From NCBI GenBank assembly GCA_963555705.1, contig OY743190.1, positions 10,515,501-10,579,500 of the forward strand: a DNA stretch of 64,000 nt. Direction: 5' to 3'. The translations under genes and the position numbers were made by a program. The notes below the pieces were generated by a model that made no database searches, was not told the DNA's origin, and saw only the letters and a program-made list of their open reading frames with translations. Below are positions 22,701 through 35,212 of this stretch, in pieces; the stretch's first letter is position 1; every line of letters starts with the position of its first letter. This DNA comes from Ligustrum vulgare (Eukaryota; Streptophyta; Magnoliopsida; Lamiales; Oleaceae).

Positions 22701-23053
22701 TTTAAAACATTGATTTTGACAGAAGTTATCGACAAGGACTAGACATACTGATTAATAAAACGTTGAACAAAAGATTTTTGATAAAAAGAAGTTAATAGCA
22801 TAAGGTTTAGAATAAGCAAAGGTTGAAGGCCTCATAATGCAACGAATAAAAAATGTAAACGTCAATATTTATCCGTTTATGATTCATAAGAATTACTATA
22901 ATTTTTTTATTTTTTTATTTTTTATCAACGTTGCACATGAAAAACGATGTTTGCATTGCTTGAACATATTGAATTAAGAATCTCATCGACAAAACTTCCC
23001 ATTTTTTGTAGAAGAAATTTTTAAGGAAATCATTATCGACCAACTTCCTTAAT

Positions 23054-23204
23054 AGTGTGTTCGGTTGAGGGGTTATAATCTAAATTATAATTAACAAAAT
23101 TTTTTAAATAATTTTTTAATTACATATATTTTATCTTTTCAATTTTCAACCACACATTTTACCTTAAAAAAAAAAAAAAGTTTCGCATAGCCGCCGAGCG
23201 CACT
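23054..23204. mobile_element. MITE copy with AGTGTGTTCGG ends
   Basis: Left end AGTGTGTTCGG, right end CCGAGCGCACT, 9 of 11 complementary. The body is the reverse orientation of the common family core (TTTTCAACCACACATTTTAC). No clear target duplication. Confidence 0.55.
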
Positions 23205-23627
23205 GTAAAGCTCTTCCAACCACATTAAATACCTTCATAAAATATATTCTTTGTTTGGAAGAACAAATTCTTTGTCAATGAAATGGGTGCTCCATAAAAA
23301 TCCCCCATTAAATAACCATCGCCCTGAAGGCTGAAGTGCGGTGTAAGCTTAAGTATCAAAAACATCTCTCTGCAAAAATTTCACCATCAATGGCGTGAAG
23401 CACGATCAACTATAATAATCTTGCGTGCCGGAAACATTTATATTCAATTGGACATAAACTTCAATCGATTCATAAATTTCGTTGTTGCAGATATAGAAAG
23501 AGAGGTAATTGTAGTATATGTATGAAGAAGAAAGTGAAAAGCAAAGCTGGGAAAGCACGGAGATCAGTTGTTGGAAGGAATTTTCGATTGTATCCATGAA
23601 ATCACTCTGGCATTTTCTTCCTCTAGG

Positions 23628-25076
23628 ATGAGCGAATCTCCTTATCGAGTTGAAACGACGTCGCGCCTCGCCCAATGGCGGATCGGAAACTTGGCCTTCT
23701 ACACTTACAGAAAATCTGACCCTTTCAAGATCGGAAAATGGAATTGGTCGGTCACATATTAAGCTTTTCAATTACATTTTTGAATTTGATTGTTTGATGA
23801 ACTGTTTGTCCTTCAATTTCCAGTTCTCCGTTTTACTTTTTTGCAGTACTTTGTTTCTTTTCCAATTAAAATAAAAGTTATGGATTTTTTTATGTTCTTT
23901 AATATCTAGAAATTATTTTTTTATTATTATTATTATTTTCATCTGACTGTAGGCATTTATCTCTGGAGAAGAATCGGACTTTGTCCATTAAATTGTACCC
24001 GGAGGTATCAAATATAACTAGAGAAAATCCTCCAATTGCATCTTTTGTAATTAGAGTGGTATCCTCAGTTGGAGACCGCAAGTGTTTGATTCATCCAGGT
24101 AAAAATTATGGAATAATCACATTTATTAGTTGATTATATTTTTCCCCAATTATATCCATTTTTTCACAACTTCATCCGATTATTTCATGCAGAAGTTACT
24201 GATAAGCAGTTTAAAAACAACGACGACTTTGTCTGGGCGATTGAGGTTCCTTTAACCTGGAAATTCACCATCGACGTGGAATTTCTTGATTTAAAGACTT
24301 CGTTTTCTAATGTAAGAGTTAATCAGCCATAGCCTTTTATGCACAAAATATGATGACATTGATATGAAACACAACATGCCATATTTTAAAGTAAATCATG
24401 AAAAGTTACTTGCCTGAAGAAGATTTAACTGGATTTCTACTAATCTTCTTTCATGTTCTAACTTCTAACACAGGGTGCAGAACCTTGCTCGATTTGGAGT
24501 GAAGGGTTTACACATAAACAGTCAACCGAAACAGCTTTATCATCCCTCGGACGAATGCTGTCTGAAAGCATTCACACGGATATCGTAATAAATTCATTTG
24601 ATGGAAGCATCGCAGCACATCGTGCAGTTCTTGCTTCCAGGTCACCTGTATTCCGAAGCATGTTCTCTCACGACCTGAAAGAGAAAGAAATGTCTGCAGT
24701 TAACATTTCCGACATGTCAGTTGAAGCCTGCCAGGCCTTTCTCAATTACTTGTATTGTAACATAGAAAACGAACAATTTTTAGCCTATAGGCTACCCCTT
24801 CTTCGAGCAGCAGACAAATACGATATCTCAGATTTGAAAGAAGCATGTCATGAGAGTCTACTGGAAGATATTGACACAAGGAATGTGCTGGAGAGGCTAC
24901 AAAATGCTTCTCTGTATCAACTGCCAAAACTGAAGACCAGCTGTCTTCGATATCTTGTGAAATTCGGTAAGATCTGTGATATACGAGATGATTTTAATGA
25001 ATTTATCCAATGTGCAGATAGAGAACTGATTGCAGAAATCTTTAATGAAGTTCTCACTGCCTGGGAAGGGTTCTGA
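23628..25076 (+). CDS. MATH-like/BTB-POZ protein, At1g21780 type, four exons
   Basis: Exons 23628-23746, 23953-24098, 24193-24311 and 24474-25076 give 328 codons plus stop, all with GT-AG borders and consistent phase. The N-terminal part (VETTSRLAQWRIGN, then KIGKWNW continued as HLSLEKNRTLSIKLYPE in exon 2) is the MATH-like half. From about residue 150 comes the BTB/POZ domain: HTDIVINSFDGSIAAHRAVL, SRSPVFRSMFSHDLKE, then LLRAADKYDISDLKEACHES. Length and order match the Arabidopsis At1g21780 family, substrate adaptors for CUL3 ubiquitin ligases. The start Met at 23628 aligns with the family start; an in-frame Met 20 codons upstream (23568) is less likely. No lesion seen, so probably functional. 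Intron sizes are 206, 94 and 162 bases. Confidence 0.93.
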
Positions 25077-25454
25077 TTCCCAGATGAAGGGAACACAGAA
25101 AGAGCATATCAGACAATAGGTTTTTAACTACTAGCGTGCAAGGTTCCTTGTTCGTAAACAAATATTCTTTCGTCTAAATGCCAATTGTTTGTTTGCATGT
25201 ACAGACATTGATCTCAATGCAATAGGTCCATGCTATCCAGGATCCTTGTGTATAATTCACGAATTATTCCTCTCCACCATAATGTGAATATGAAATTCGA
25301 CTTTTTATTTATCACGTAATTATTGCTTTTCTTTTGCGCTTTAGCTCTCAGTAACCTCATTTTCTGGTCGATATATTCATCGCAATCACATTTCAAGTCT
25401 TCTAATAATCACATTCCCAACTCCCAAGAGAAAAAAAAAAAAAAGAGAGACAGA
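25077..25454 (+). other. Probable 3' UTR and downstream flank of the BTB gene
   Basis: No gene. AT-rich, without a single clear poly(A) signal. An A-rich run lies just before 25440. Confidence 0.45.
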
Positions 25455-25640
25455 ATGAACTTGGCGGATGAACCACCTACTTGTGAGAAGCTTTTAGCTT
25501 TTCACAGATTTTGTATGATTGAATGGTGGGAGCCTCTGGCTGGGTTTCTAAGGACCCTAGAAAGTTTGAGGAAGCCATACTTTCCTTCGGATTGTGATAC
25601 AGTAGCCAGAAGGTGGATAAGTTTGCAGGGCATTGTGTGA
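25455..25640 (+). CDS. Hypothetical 61-codon ORF
   Basis: Runs from MNLADEPPTCEKLLAF to a TGA and is less AT-rich than its surroundings. It contains WWEPLAGFLRTL and DTVARRWISLQ. I do not recognise it. An upstream in-frame extension to 25323 crosses a poly-Lys A-run and is unlikely coding. It may be an exon fragment of an unseen gene or chance. Confidence 0.22.
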   Translation: MNLADEPPTCEKLLAFHRFCMIEWWEPLAGFLRTLESLRKPYFPSDCDTVARRWISLQGIV

Positions 25641-25853
25641 TGTAGGAGAAAAAACTCCATTCAAATTTGCTACTCCGGTAATCTTTTATTTGCCATCTTC
25701 AACAAGTTAGAATTTTACTAAATTATGAGCGGTCTCATCTTCTATATATGTTCAATCATACAAAGTTAACAGCACAGCATGTTACTTTCCCAAGTTTTAA
25801 GCTTTTTTAACTATGATGTATTCCTGAATCCTGATTGATTTTGACTAGATTAA

Positions 25854-26059
25854 GCCTCTTTTCGGACAAGTGAGTATAAATTGGTTTATAATCGGTACAA
25901 TTTTTCAAACTATTTTTTTATCACACATTTTTTATCTCTCCAATTTTTAACCAGACAACTTACTTCGAAAAATTATCTCTCCAATTTTTAACTACACAAC
26001 TTACCTCGAAAAACTAAAAAAAAGGGTTTATAATCTGAATTGTAGATCCGAACAGAGGC
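25854..26059. mobile_element. Tourist-like MITE with internal duplication
   Basis: Ends GCCTCTTTTCGGA and TCCGAACAGAGGC, flanked by TAA on both sides. The inner text ATCTCTCCAATTTTTAAC(C/T)A occurs twice, 45-50 bp apart. 206 bp, no coding. Confidence 0.82.
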
Positions 26060-26062
26060 TAA

Positions 26063-27978
26063 GTTAAATCGGACAGTTGGCTAAGTATTTTGCCTCTCCT
26101 TAATCGTGTCTATGATATAGAGTCCAGTGTACGCATATATTGTAGCCAGCAAAATGACTACATGATGATCAATATATTCCCATTAGAGCTCTGAGGGTGA
26201 GTTCTAGCCGAGAGCAGGCATACGGGCTTTTATGGCAGCATTCTATTGACTTGGTATGGGCTGGGTACTACGGCGTGGGGATCATGGTCAAAAGCATGGT
26301 GATTTGTCATGGTTCCATTGGAGTTATGAGGCTCGTCCCATGTCGGTGGCTTCTTGCCAGAATTTTTTTTGCTTTTTTTGTTTTTTAAGTACGATGTGTG
26401 GTTAAAAATTGGAGAGAAAAAAATGTGAAAATTAAAAATTATTTTGAAAAAATGTGTTGTTTATAAATTATAATTATTGTGTAAAAGAACACATTGTATA
26501 ACACACTATAAAATCTACACCAGTGGGAGGCAGTGAGACCACCCACCCTCCTCCAATCCTCATCCAACACGTGTCGAATGGATTTCATATCTAGTGCCCA
26601 CAAATCATCCTTCGTGGATTTAGTGTTTTTGTAGAATTTTGCTACTTGCACAGTGGATTCATATCTTAGGTTTACACTGTCGTGAAAAAAAAATATATAT
26701 ATGAAGTAAAAAGAAAATGATTCATACAACTATAAATCCAACAAAATGAATGGTTCAAACGGATTTAGAATCGTAATCTTCAAACAACCGCCATCTGGGT
26801 GTGTACTTTTAGTTAGGTCTCAAAGCAAATTTAATGAAGGACTAATCAAGACCTTTTTAAAAAGTCAAAAACTATTTTTGATATAAGGTATTATTAATTA
26901 TCATATTTAAATAATTTTTTGAAAGTGCGTTTTTGACTTGATGGTGAAGAACATTTAAAAGAAGTAAGGCAACTTTTTTCAGAAATATCTTTTACACGTT
27001 CGGTTGTGTTTGATAGAGAAAGTTTTCCTTGAAAATTGGCAAATCAAGGAAATTATTTTTCAACTTTTATATTGATTCAAATAAATTCATGGCACGTGTT
27101 TTCCACGTAAAACCCTTTAAAGCATCTTTTAGCTTTATACCTAAAACTAGTTTTAAACTCGTGTGATGTACGAACATATTTCATTGATAAGAAATAATGT
27201 ATGAAACAGAACAATTGAAAAAAATTAGAAAAACTAATAAAAATCAATGTCAATTTAAATGATAATAAGCATTACGCTATCAAGAGCGATGCAAGTTTCG
27301 ATTTCTTGTTCTCATTTTTGGAAAACATTTTCTGTTTTCCATTTTCAATCTCTATTTTAAATTTACAGAAAACACGTTGATTTGTCATTTCTGAAAATGT
27401 TTCTTAAAATGAAAAAAATTGAAAAATACGTCCAATTTTAAAATTTTCATAATACTAGTTTGATTATTTGTAATTAATTTGCTTGTTGATTGAATTATAA
27501 AATTTCTTGTGTCCTGAAGATTTACTCAATATTGAAAAATTAGCTTATCTAATTTTTGTTGTATTAATTTACTAATGGCTAGAAAAATATTACAAAAATA
27601 GATAAAATCATTAATGGTCAAGTCCCATAAATATTATAAGAAATTAGGATTGTATTCAATTAATCTTCAATTGTACAAAATATTTTTGATTCCAATTCAT
27701 CAAACATGACATGTTTCACTAATTCAAGTTCGTCCTACTAATCTATCAAAATTAAACCAATACATCAATAAAAAAGAACATTGGAAACTTCCAAAAAAAA
27801 AAAAATGGATTTCAAAATTAAACCACTATATTAATTTAACAACTTAAAAAACAGATTGATTGATTCGCAACCATTGATTCTTTTTACAACCCATTTTCCT
27901 TACTTGAAGTTGCTGCAGCAGCAGCCAAGAATTTAACATTGGACTCGAAATCTCCACAATCTTCCTCACTATTTTTGC
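26063..27978. other. AT-rich intergenic, no gene seen
   Basis: Contains a partial MITE of the common family near 26395-26500 (GTTAAAAATTGGAGAG, then TTTATAAATTATAATTATTG). The 63-codon ORF at 26197 has no features. The last 90 bases before the hAT element look exon-like on the minus strand (see findings). Confidence 0.5.
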
Positions 27979-27986
27979 ACGAAGAT

Positions 27987-30900
27987 CAGGCACAATTTTA
28001 GGGGCGCTAGACTAGGCTGTAGTCCAGCCCAGATCCATTAATTGTGAAGATTTTTTTTTTTTTTTTTTACAGATCACTCCGGTATTGATTGAGTCAAGTC
28101 TAGTATCAATTAACTTGGCAGCCCAAATTCCTGACATAATATGAATCATATACAGCGGCCCATTTCCATTCCTTCTCTTTGTTAGTCAGGACTCAGAAGT
28201 TAGAAGACAAAAATTGAAGGTACGCTTCAACAATCAAACCTACCGCTGCTGCATGACTGAGTCTCTGTCTCCATTGCACTCACCGCCCACCCGCCGGTTG
28301 CTCCGTCCGGCCGAACATCCGCCATCGCCCGTCGGAGAGATAATGAGGTAATATTTTTTTTTTTTTCATTTCGTGACTTCACTGACTTTTCCCCTCCGTC
28401 CCTGTTTCAATTTCGGTTTTCATATGTGTGTTCTTCAATTGAGTTTGTTCCTTTAGTTTTTATGATTTGTATGTATATGTTTATATATATTAATTGACTC
28501 GATTAGTTTAGAATCTTTAGATTAAAAATTGAATCTTTTTCTAGTTAAATGAATAATAAAAGGGTTCATGTTGATACTAATAAGATTTGATTTGTTTTTG
28601 TTGGACTTTTGCTCTCCTAGCTTCATTCCCTGACTGAAAATGTTATGTTGAAAATTTATAAGGATAAAGGCAAAGAAATGACATTTAGTTAGTTATATAC
28701 AAGTATTGATGTTCAATGCAATATGTGTGGAGCAGGGATTTTTTTTTTTTTAAAAAAAAAAAACAGAAGATTGATAATTGTATAAAGGCAAAGAAATGAC
28801 CTTTTAGTTATTTAATTTTCAATCAATTTGTTACAACATTTGGTTTTATTTTTTGAATTATTATGTGTTGGTTTTGTGATTGTTAAAGAATTTGTTAGAG
28901 GTATAGGCTATAGCATTGGAATTGGGCAAAAAATAAATTTGTTAGGCTTACAGCATTTGTTAAGAGTCTTACCCCAGTTTGGCTGAATTGTTCCTCATTT
29001 TGATTCCTTTTTGTTTACATTTTTTTAGAATCTACAAATGAAAGGCCAATCTTCTTCCAAGAGAGCGAAGACATTGCTTTCATTTTTTTCAAAGGTAGGT
29101 CAATCCAGTGAAAGCACACTTCATGATGGATTGACCGAAGATCAACCTTCAATTCCTATCCCACAAGATCCTCCAACTCCTACATTGCCAGAAATTGGAC
29201 ATTCAGTAGTGTCAACTCCTGAACTACCATGTGCTAACATTGAACGAAATCCAGGAAAAAGCAAGCCCATGTTTGATCATCCTATCAATACACGAGATGA
29301 GGTTAGAATCGCATATTTAAAAGTTGGGCCTTATCAACCAAAGCTTACGGTATATGCAAGGATAGAAGGGAAAACCCAATCTCGTAACTTTCAGAAAAAA
29401 TGGTTCACGGAATTTCCTTGGTTGGAGTATTCCCCCTCAACAGAGAAAGCGTATTGTTTCTATTGCTTTCTTTTTCAAAAAAATGACAATTCATCCAAGA
29501 GTTCAAAATTGATTAGTGATGGATTTAACAATTGGAAGAGAGTTAAAGATGGAAAGAAATGTGCATTTCTTACTCGTGCCAGTTCAACAGATCACAATAT
29601 GTGTGAGACAAGAGGTAAAGATTTAATGAGACCTTCTCAACATATTGACAAGGTGATACATACCGTATCAGAAGAGAAACTTCAGAAATGTCGTTTGCGT
29701 CTAATGACTTCAATAAGAAGTATTCTATGGCTAGCACTTCAAAGTTGTTCCTAGAGAGGTAATGATGAATCTCCATCTTCACTAAATCATGGTAATTTTC
29801 TACATCTTTTAAGGTTTTCAGGGGATTCAAATCCAGCTATTGATAAGGTTATATTGGAAAATGCTCTAAAGAATAATCAATACATTGCTCCTATCGTTCA
29901 AAAAGAGATTTTGCACATTATGGCCTCTAGAGTACGACGGATGATTCGTGAGGAAGTTGGGGATGGATACTTTTGTATTCTTGTTGATGAAGTACAAGAT
30001 ACATCTAAACGAGAGCAAATGGCCATCGTCTTGAGGTATGTAGACAATCAAGGTATTTTGAAAGAACACTTCTTTTCTATCAAAAGAGTTAGTGACACCA
30101 CTTCATTAAATCTAAAAAATGAGATGTGCCATGTTCTAGCTCAACATGAACTTGATGTGAAGAAAATGAGGGGCCAGGGGTATGATGGTGCTAATAATAT
30201 GTGTGGTGCATGGAATGGACTTCAAGCATTATTTCTCAGAGATTGTCAGTATGCATATTATGTTCATTGTTTTGCCCATCGGCTACAATTGACATTGGTT
30301 ACTGCAGCCAAAGATGTCCATGTCATTTGGAATTTTTTTTCTCACTTGGAAAATGTTGTCAATCTCATTACTTCTTCTCCTAAGCGAGTTAATGAGTTAC
30401 AAACTTCGCATAGAGAAGAAATTCAGCGCATGTTGGCTACTAGAGAGCGTGAATCTGGACATGGGGCTAATCAAATGGTTAATTTGCAGCGATCAGGGGC
30501 CACTCGTTGGAGTTCTCATTTTGAATCTGTGAAGAGTTTGATAGGTATGTATAGCGCAACTCGCAACATGCTTCAATATATTTGTGGCCATTGCTCAAAA
30601 GGAAGAACTATGTCTAAGGCTTGTGGTGCTAATAAAAAATTGGGAAGTTTTAAGTTCGTGTTTATCTTACATTTGGTACATAAGATTATGAGAATAACTA
30701 ATATCCTTTGCCAAGCACTTCAAAGAAGATCTCAAGACATCTTGGCCGCTATGAGTTTTGTCTCTACAACAAAGCAACTCCTTCAAGAATTGAGAGAGCA
30801 TGGTTGGGAAGAAGTTTTTGAGGAAGTGAAAATTTTTTGCTCAAAACATGGTATTAAAATACCTAATCTAGACAGTTTGTACAACACTGGTCGTACTAGT

Positions 30901-31711
30901 GATGAAACTACAATTGAGCATTATTATCACTTCGATGTTTTCAATGAAGCATTAGATTTCGTAGTTGTGGAGTTAAATACAAGATTTAGTGACACATCAG
31001 TGGAACTCCTTTCTCTCAGTGCGGCTTTGGACCCTATAGATTCATTTCAATCATTTAACAGCCATGATATTTGTACACTTGCAGAGAAGTTCTAACCTGA
31101 AGATTTTTCGAAACAAGACATCATTACATTGGAATATGAGTTGCAACATTATGAGCGGGATGTGACGCGTGACTCTTTGTTTCAAGTATCTACTCTTGCT
31201 GAATTATGCCGAAAATTGTTTGAGAGCAGAAGGTCAGAGACTTATAGTATGGTGACTAGATTGATTCATCTTGTATTGACATTACCAGTTTCTACCGCGA
31301 GTTCTGAGCGAGCATTTTCAACAATGAAACACGTGAAGACAGTTGTTCGTAAAAAAATGGAGGATGATTTTCTTGCTGATAGTATGGTGCTTAATATCGA
31401 ACGGGAGCTTGCTGTAAAATTATATCTAAATTCTATTTTAGATGAATATGGTAATTCAAAACCTCGTCAAGAAAAATTGAAATAAATTTTGTTCTTCATT
31501 AGATGAGTTCAAATATAACTTTATTAGTGTCTTGGTGAGTTTTTTATAGCATATATTACTTTGACAGGTCTTTCTACTATATAAATTTCATACAAAAGTA
31601 ATATAAGCAAAAAAAAAAAAAAAATTCCGGGGTCCTACCCCCCTGCAACCCCCCCCCCCCCTCCAAGTTCAGTTTTAGTCCTTCATGAAAAAATTCCTGG
31701 ATACGTCCCTG
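27987..31711 (+). mobile_element. Full-length hAT transposon, 3725 bp
   Basis: Flanked by a perfect 8-bp duplication ACGAAGAT (27979-27986 and 31712-31719), the hAT hallmark. The ends begin CAGGCAC and finish GTCCCTG; the right end read inward, CAGGGACGTATCCAG, is a typical plant hAT terminal repeat. It contains a 5' UTR intron (28348-29028, GAG|GTAATA to TTTTTTAG) and a transposase frame. Homopolymer runs near 28740-28765 and 31605-31665 lie inside. Probably immobile now because of two stops in the transposase. Confidence 0.9.
29038..31485 (+). pseudogene. hAT transposase, ZMYM1-like (TTF zinc finger, DUF4371, hAT dimerisation)
   Basis: One frame of about 816 codons broken by two in-frame stops: TAG at 29752-29754 and TAA at 31093-31095. 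The first part has the TTF-type zinc finger (WFTEFPWLEYS, then AYCFYCFLFQ). The middle has DUF4371 and RNase H-like text: GDGYFCILVDEVQDTSKREQ, RGQGYDGANNMCG, YYVHCFAHRLQLTLV, ATRWSSHF. The last part has the hAT dimerisation region, LVLTLPVSTASSERAFSTMK. At the second stop the text is EKF-stop-PEDF, where related proteins carry an aromatic residue, so this is probably a point mutation. Everything else is in frame, so the element was active fairly recently. A domesticated gene is unlikely given the intact element ends. Confidence 0.9.
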
Positions 31712-31990
31712 ACGAAGATCATCAACATTACCTATATTCACAGCCATTGATCTCGTTTTGTCTTTTTTTTTTTTTTAATAGGGAACTCCACAACATACAA
31801 GATCACCAAATGAAAAGAATTTAAATGAACATGGAGCAACAAAATCTTTAGGGAGAAAGCATCAACAAATTAATGTCGAAATATCATAATAGCAGGAAAA
31901 AAGGACCACAACATATATAAAACAACAAATCCAACGACCGAGAAGTTAGAGATTGCTTACCCGTAACACCTTGCAATTGAATCCCTCACT

Positions 31991-32560
31991 CTAGCCAGGT
32001 TGTTGTCTAGATTTTCCTTTCCAAGCTTCCTCAAAACCGACAAGTTCATCTAAAAGAGGGAAAAAATTAATTGACAGTGAACTGACAATTATTAAAAAAA
32101 TATCTTGTAATGTACCTTTGTCAATATTATGAAGGGTTTGCATTGTGTCCACCCTACCATCTGAGTATGACCCTGCAGCAAAATTAATATATTTACCTCT
32201 CGAATTGTAGTTATTAACAACCTAGATGCATATGTGGAAGAATGAGTATGATGAACATCAAACGACCAAAGATGAAACCTTCTCATGGATCCCCCTTGAC
32301 AGAACATGAGATGCTCGACCTGTAGATGAATTAGTTTCTTTACGTTCTTCCATTGTTAACTGTAGATCACCAAATATGTATAGAGCAGAATTAGACAAGC
32401 AAGTCCAACAGAAAATTAAAAATGAATACTTTAACTTGAACTTCACTGAATCCATCACTACCAGTCTTCCTAGTTCTAGATGAAGAGTGATATGCACCAT
32501 TTGGACCACCGTAACGGTAGAGCTTTGGAAAGTGAAGTTGCTTGTTTGGGGCCGCTGCCT
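31991..32560 (-). pseudogene. Myeloid leukemia factor-like pseudogene
   Basis: Four exon-like blocks on the minus strand: about 32560-32430, 32359-32279, 32172-32116 and 32049-31991, mostly with GT-AG borders. Block 1 reads NKQLHFPKLYRYGGPNGAYH then SSSRTRKTGSDG. Block 2 reads TMEERKETNSSTG then ASHVLSRGIHEK. Block 3 reads SDGRVDTMQTLHNIDK and block 4 DELVGFEEAWKG. This order is that of plant MLF1-like proteins. Block 3 starts GGTCAT and then lacks the stretch that usually precedes SDGR, which shifts frame. In block 4 TAG stands where the family has Trp (P-G-W), and the following text EGFN still matches the family. No N-terminal part is visible. Non-functional as assembled. Confidence 0.75.
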
Positions 32561-33278
32561 TACATTTTAAATGGTTGAGAAAAATAATCAATTGTGCTGG
32601 AATGATGGGGGGATGCAAGAAATTTGGTGGGTTCAAGAGGGGGGGGGTGGAATGGGAAATGTAAAACAGAATTCAGTTGGGAATAGATTTTTGTAATAGA
32701 ACACTGATATTTCACTTATTTAGCAAAGTACTAATTCAAAAATGTCATACGCAACTATCCATTATCAAAAGGAACTGCTAACATAAATCAACCACTAAAA
32801 GAAACTGCCCATGTCTAATAAAAAAATGACCGAGCAATTTTTTTTTAAAAAAAACTGTAAATATTTTTTTAAAAAAAAAAAGAATCTTTCCAACTTAGAT
32901 TCTGGTTCCAAATAAGGAATCCAGAATCTCAGTTGTTTTTATATAGTATATAGATATGGATTTTCTTTGAGAGGGGTGGTGAGAAAATTTACCTCGAATG
33001 TTGTATCAACCATACCAAAGAAAAAGGAAAAATCGTTTCAAATGGATCCTCACTTTTATATTAGTAAATGAAAAATCGTTTCAAATGGATCCTCACTTTT
33101 ATATTATCATCCTTTAAGTATATATATATACCAAATATGGCATCAAATAATAAAAACCTAAAAACACCAACAAACAAGATACTATCCCACAAAAAAACAC
33201 GTGAAACCAAATGCAGGGGATGTACCTATCCTTTGGATTCAACCAAAACAATAACTAAAGCAAAGGATCCATTATTCA
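32561..33278. other. Intergenic with a 43-bp tandem duplication
   Basis: Copies at 33027-33069 and 33070 onward share GAAAAATCGTTTCAAATGG and TCCTCACTTTTATATTA. No gene is visible; A- and T-runs near 32840-32880. Confidence 0.6.
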
Positions 33279-33473
33279 TGTTATAAATAATAAAAAGTAT
33301 GTGAATGATCAATTACCATTATACCCCTGTAAACTTTACATATTATGATTGTGTCATTGTTCACTCCTATAAATAGGAGCCTTATTTCATTCATTCATAT
33401 GAATTTAATAAGAGAAGAATTCTCTCCTATCACTCTCTATATTCTCATTTGTTTTCATAATAGTTTTACAACA
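33279..33473 (+). repeat. Copia 5' LTR
   Basis: 195 bp, TG...CA. The TATA box sits in a perfect inverted repeat, CTCCTATAAATAGGAG. Direct repeat of 38726-38917. Confidence 0.9.
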
Positions 33474-33488
33474 CGTTATCAGCACGAG
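33474..33488 (+). promoter_or_regulatory. Copia primer binding site
   Basis: CGTTATCAGCACGAG directly after the LTR, the form found in many plant Copia elements. Confidence 0.75.
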
Positions 33489-33690
33489 TCTCTAGCCAAT
33501 TGAGTAATATAACGGGAGTATGTTCTACAGTTGCATCTAAATGATGAACATCTGTATCAGAAACCTGATTATTACTAATTAATGTTTCATTTTCTAAAAC
33601 CAAACACTTTTAGCTTTAAAAAATAACTCATATATTGTAGATCTGGAAATTTATCCAATTTTAAAATTTATGATCGAACTGAAAAAGGGA

Positions 33691-34040
33691 GATTCCGGCC
33701 GATTCAGATATCCGATCGACGATCGGCCACCTCCATCAGAACGGGCTTATCGAGGAGAAGACTCGCCTGAAATTTGGGGATGATCCAACGACTGAAACAG
33801 AAGATATCGACCGGAGAAGAAAGACTGAAAAACTGTGCAAAAAACAAAATCTGACCGGAAATTGAAACGCTGATCCCGGACGATCCTGAACTCCGATTGA
33901 CGATCGGCCAGCGTCATATCAACGGGCTTTTCTAGGAGAAGACTGGACTGAAATTTAGCGTCGATCTGACGGTTAAAACGGAAGTTATTGACCGGAGAAG
34001 AAGATGCTGGTGAACTGAAAAATGCTGATTCCGGCCAAAT
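33691..34040 (+). repeat. Degenerate tandem repeat in the Copia 5' leader
   Basis: Units begin GAT(T/C)CCGG(C/A)C near 33691, 33872 and 34027. Units one and two share CGATCGGCCA, AACGGGCTT, AGGAGAAGACT and GACCGGAGAAGAA, period about 181 bp. No intact ORF. Confidence 0.75.
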
Positions 34041-35212
34041 GGTTGGTCTTTTGGAGAAACGGAGACCATGGGCATGTTCAGGACGTCGAGGCACACATTA
34101 TGGTGATGGGTTGATTTTTCCGGCCACGGACACGTGGCGGCCGGCGACGGCGCCTGAACGGATTCCGGCGATGACGTCAAAAGGCAGTTTGTTCGTCTTG
34201 ATGATTTGGATTTTTCTATGATCTTACTTTTCTGTTTTGTACAGTTTTGAAATTTTAAAGCGGTCGAACGTGGCGGTTTTCTTAAAAACTGTTTTTGAAG
34301 CAGTTCCGACGGGATTTTGAACTTCGAACCAAAAGTAAGTTTGTTCTAACTTTAATTTCAAACCTATTGACGGTTTCGATTTACCCATATGATCAATATA
34401 TTAAAATATGGACGATTTTACCCTTGATGATACGTTAAAGTATATTAATCGTGATTTAACGAATTTGATTAAATATTATTAATGATATGATGATAAGTGA
34501 TAATAGAATATATATTCTAAATTATTTAACACTATTATGTGATCAATATGATAAATTAAAATATTTAAAAGTAACATAATAGTTGCCATGTCGTGATGTG
34601 TTGAGTATAACTCATTATCGTAACGACCTGGACTATTATGAATACGTTGACTGGATTTAGAGATATGACTTGCTCATTTATGAAATATAATTATTTCTTT
34701 ATATTGTTACCACCTATATGGTTTGTTCTACTGATTTTAAATATCTCTACTCATATAAATTTGATAATATTGTTATTATTTGATATTTCAACAAATGGTA
34801 CCAGAAGTTACCATTACCAAAAGATTGTTGGATCTTAATGAAAATATTTTATCATTTGGTACCAGAAGTTACCAATATCTGTAGTTGAAAGGGTGGATGA
34901 AAATAAATTATTCAACAAAGAAATGTTGATGTATGATAAGATAATATCACATGAAAGCACGGATATGGCTAATGTGAAAATAATCTCATCAATATTATGA
35001 GATAAATGTTATATGATTATGATAAGCAGTTTTGATCAAAATTCTTGCACAAGAACTTATGTACTCCAAAAAAAGTACATATTTACTCCAGAAGAAGTAA
35101 AGACTATCATCTAAAGCATACTGAAATGATATTATTATTGCTCCTGAAGAAGTATAAACGAGTCATACATGCAAAATACAAAAGGGGAAAACATTTATGA
35201 TCCTCAAAATTA

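Noticed and set aside
23406..23771. 121-codon minus-strand ORF
   Set aside because: Antisense to exon 1 of the MATH/BTB gene; the sense exon matches a known family.
26197..26388. 63-codon plus-strand ORF
   Set aside because: No recognisable motif; ends in a T-run-encoded Phe stretch.
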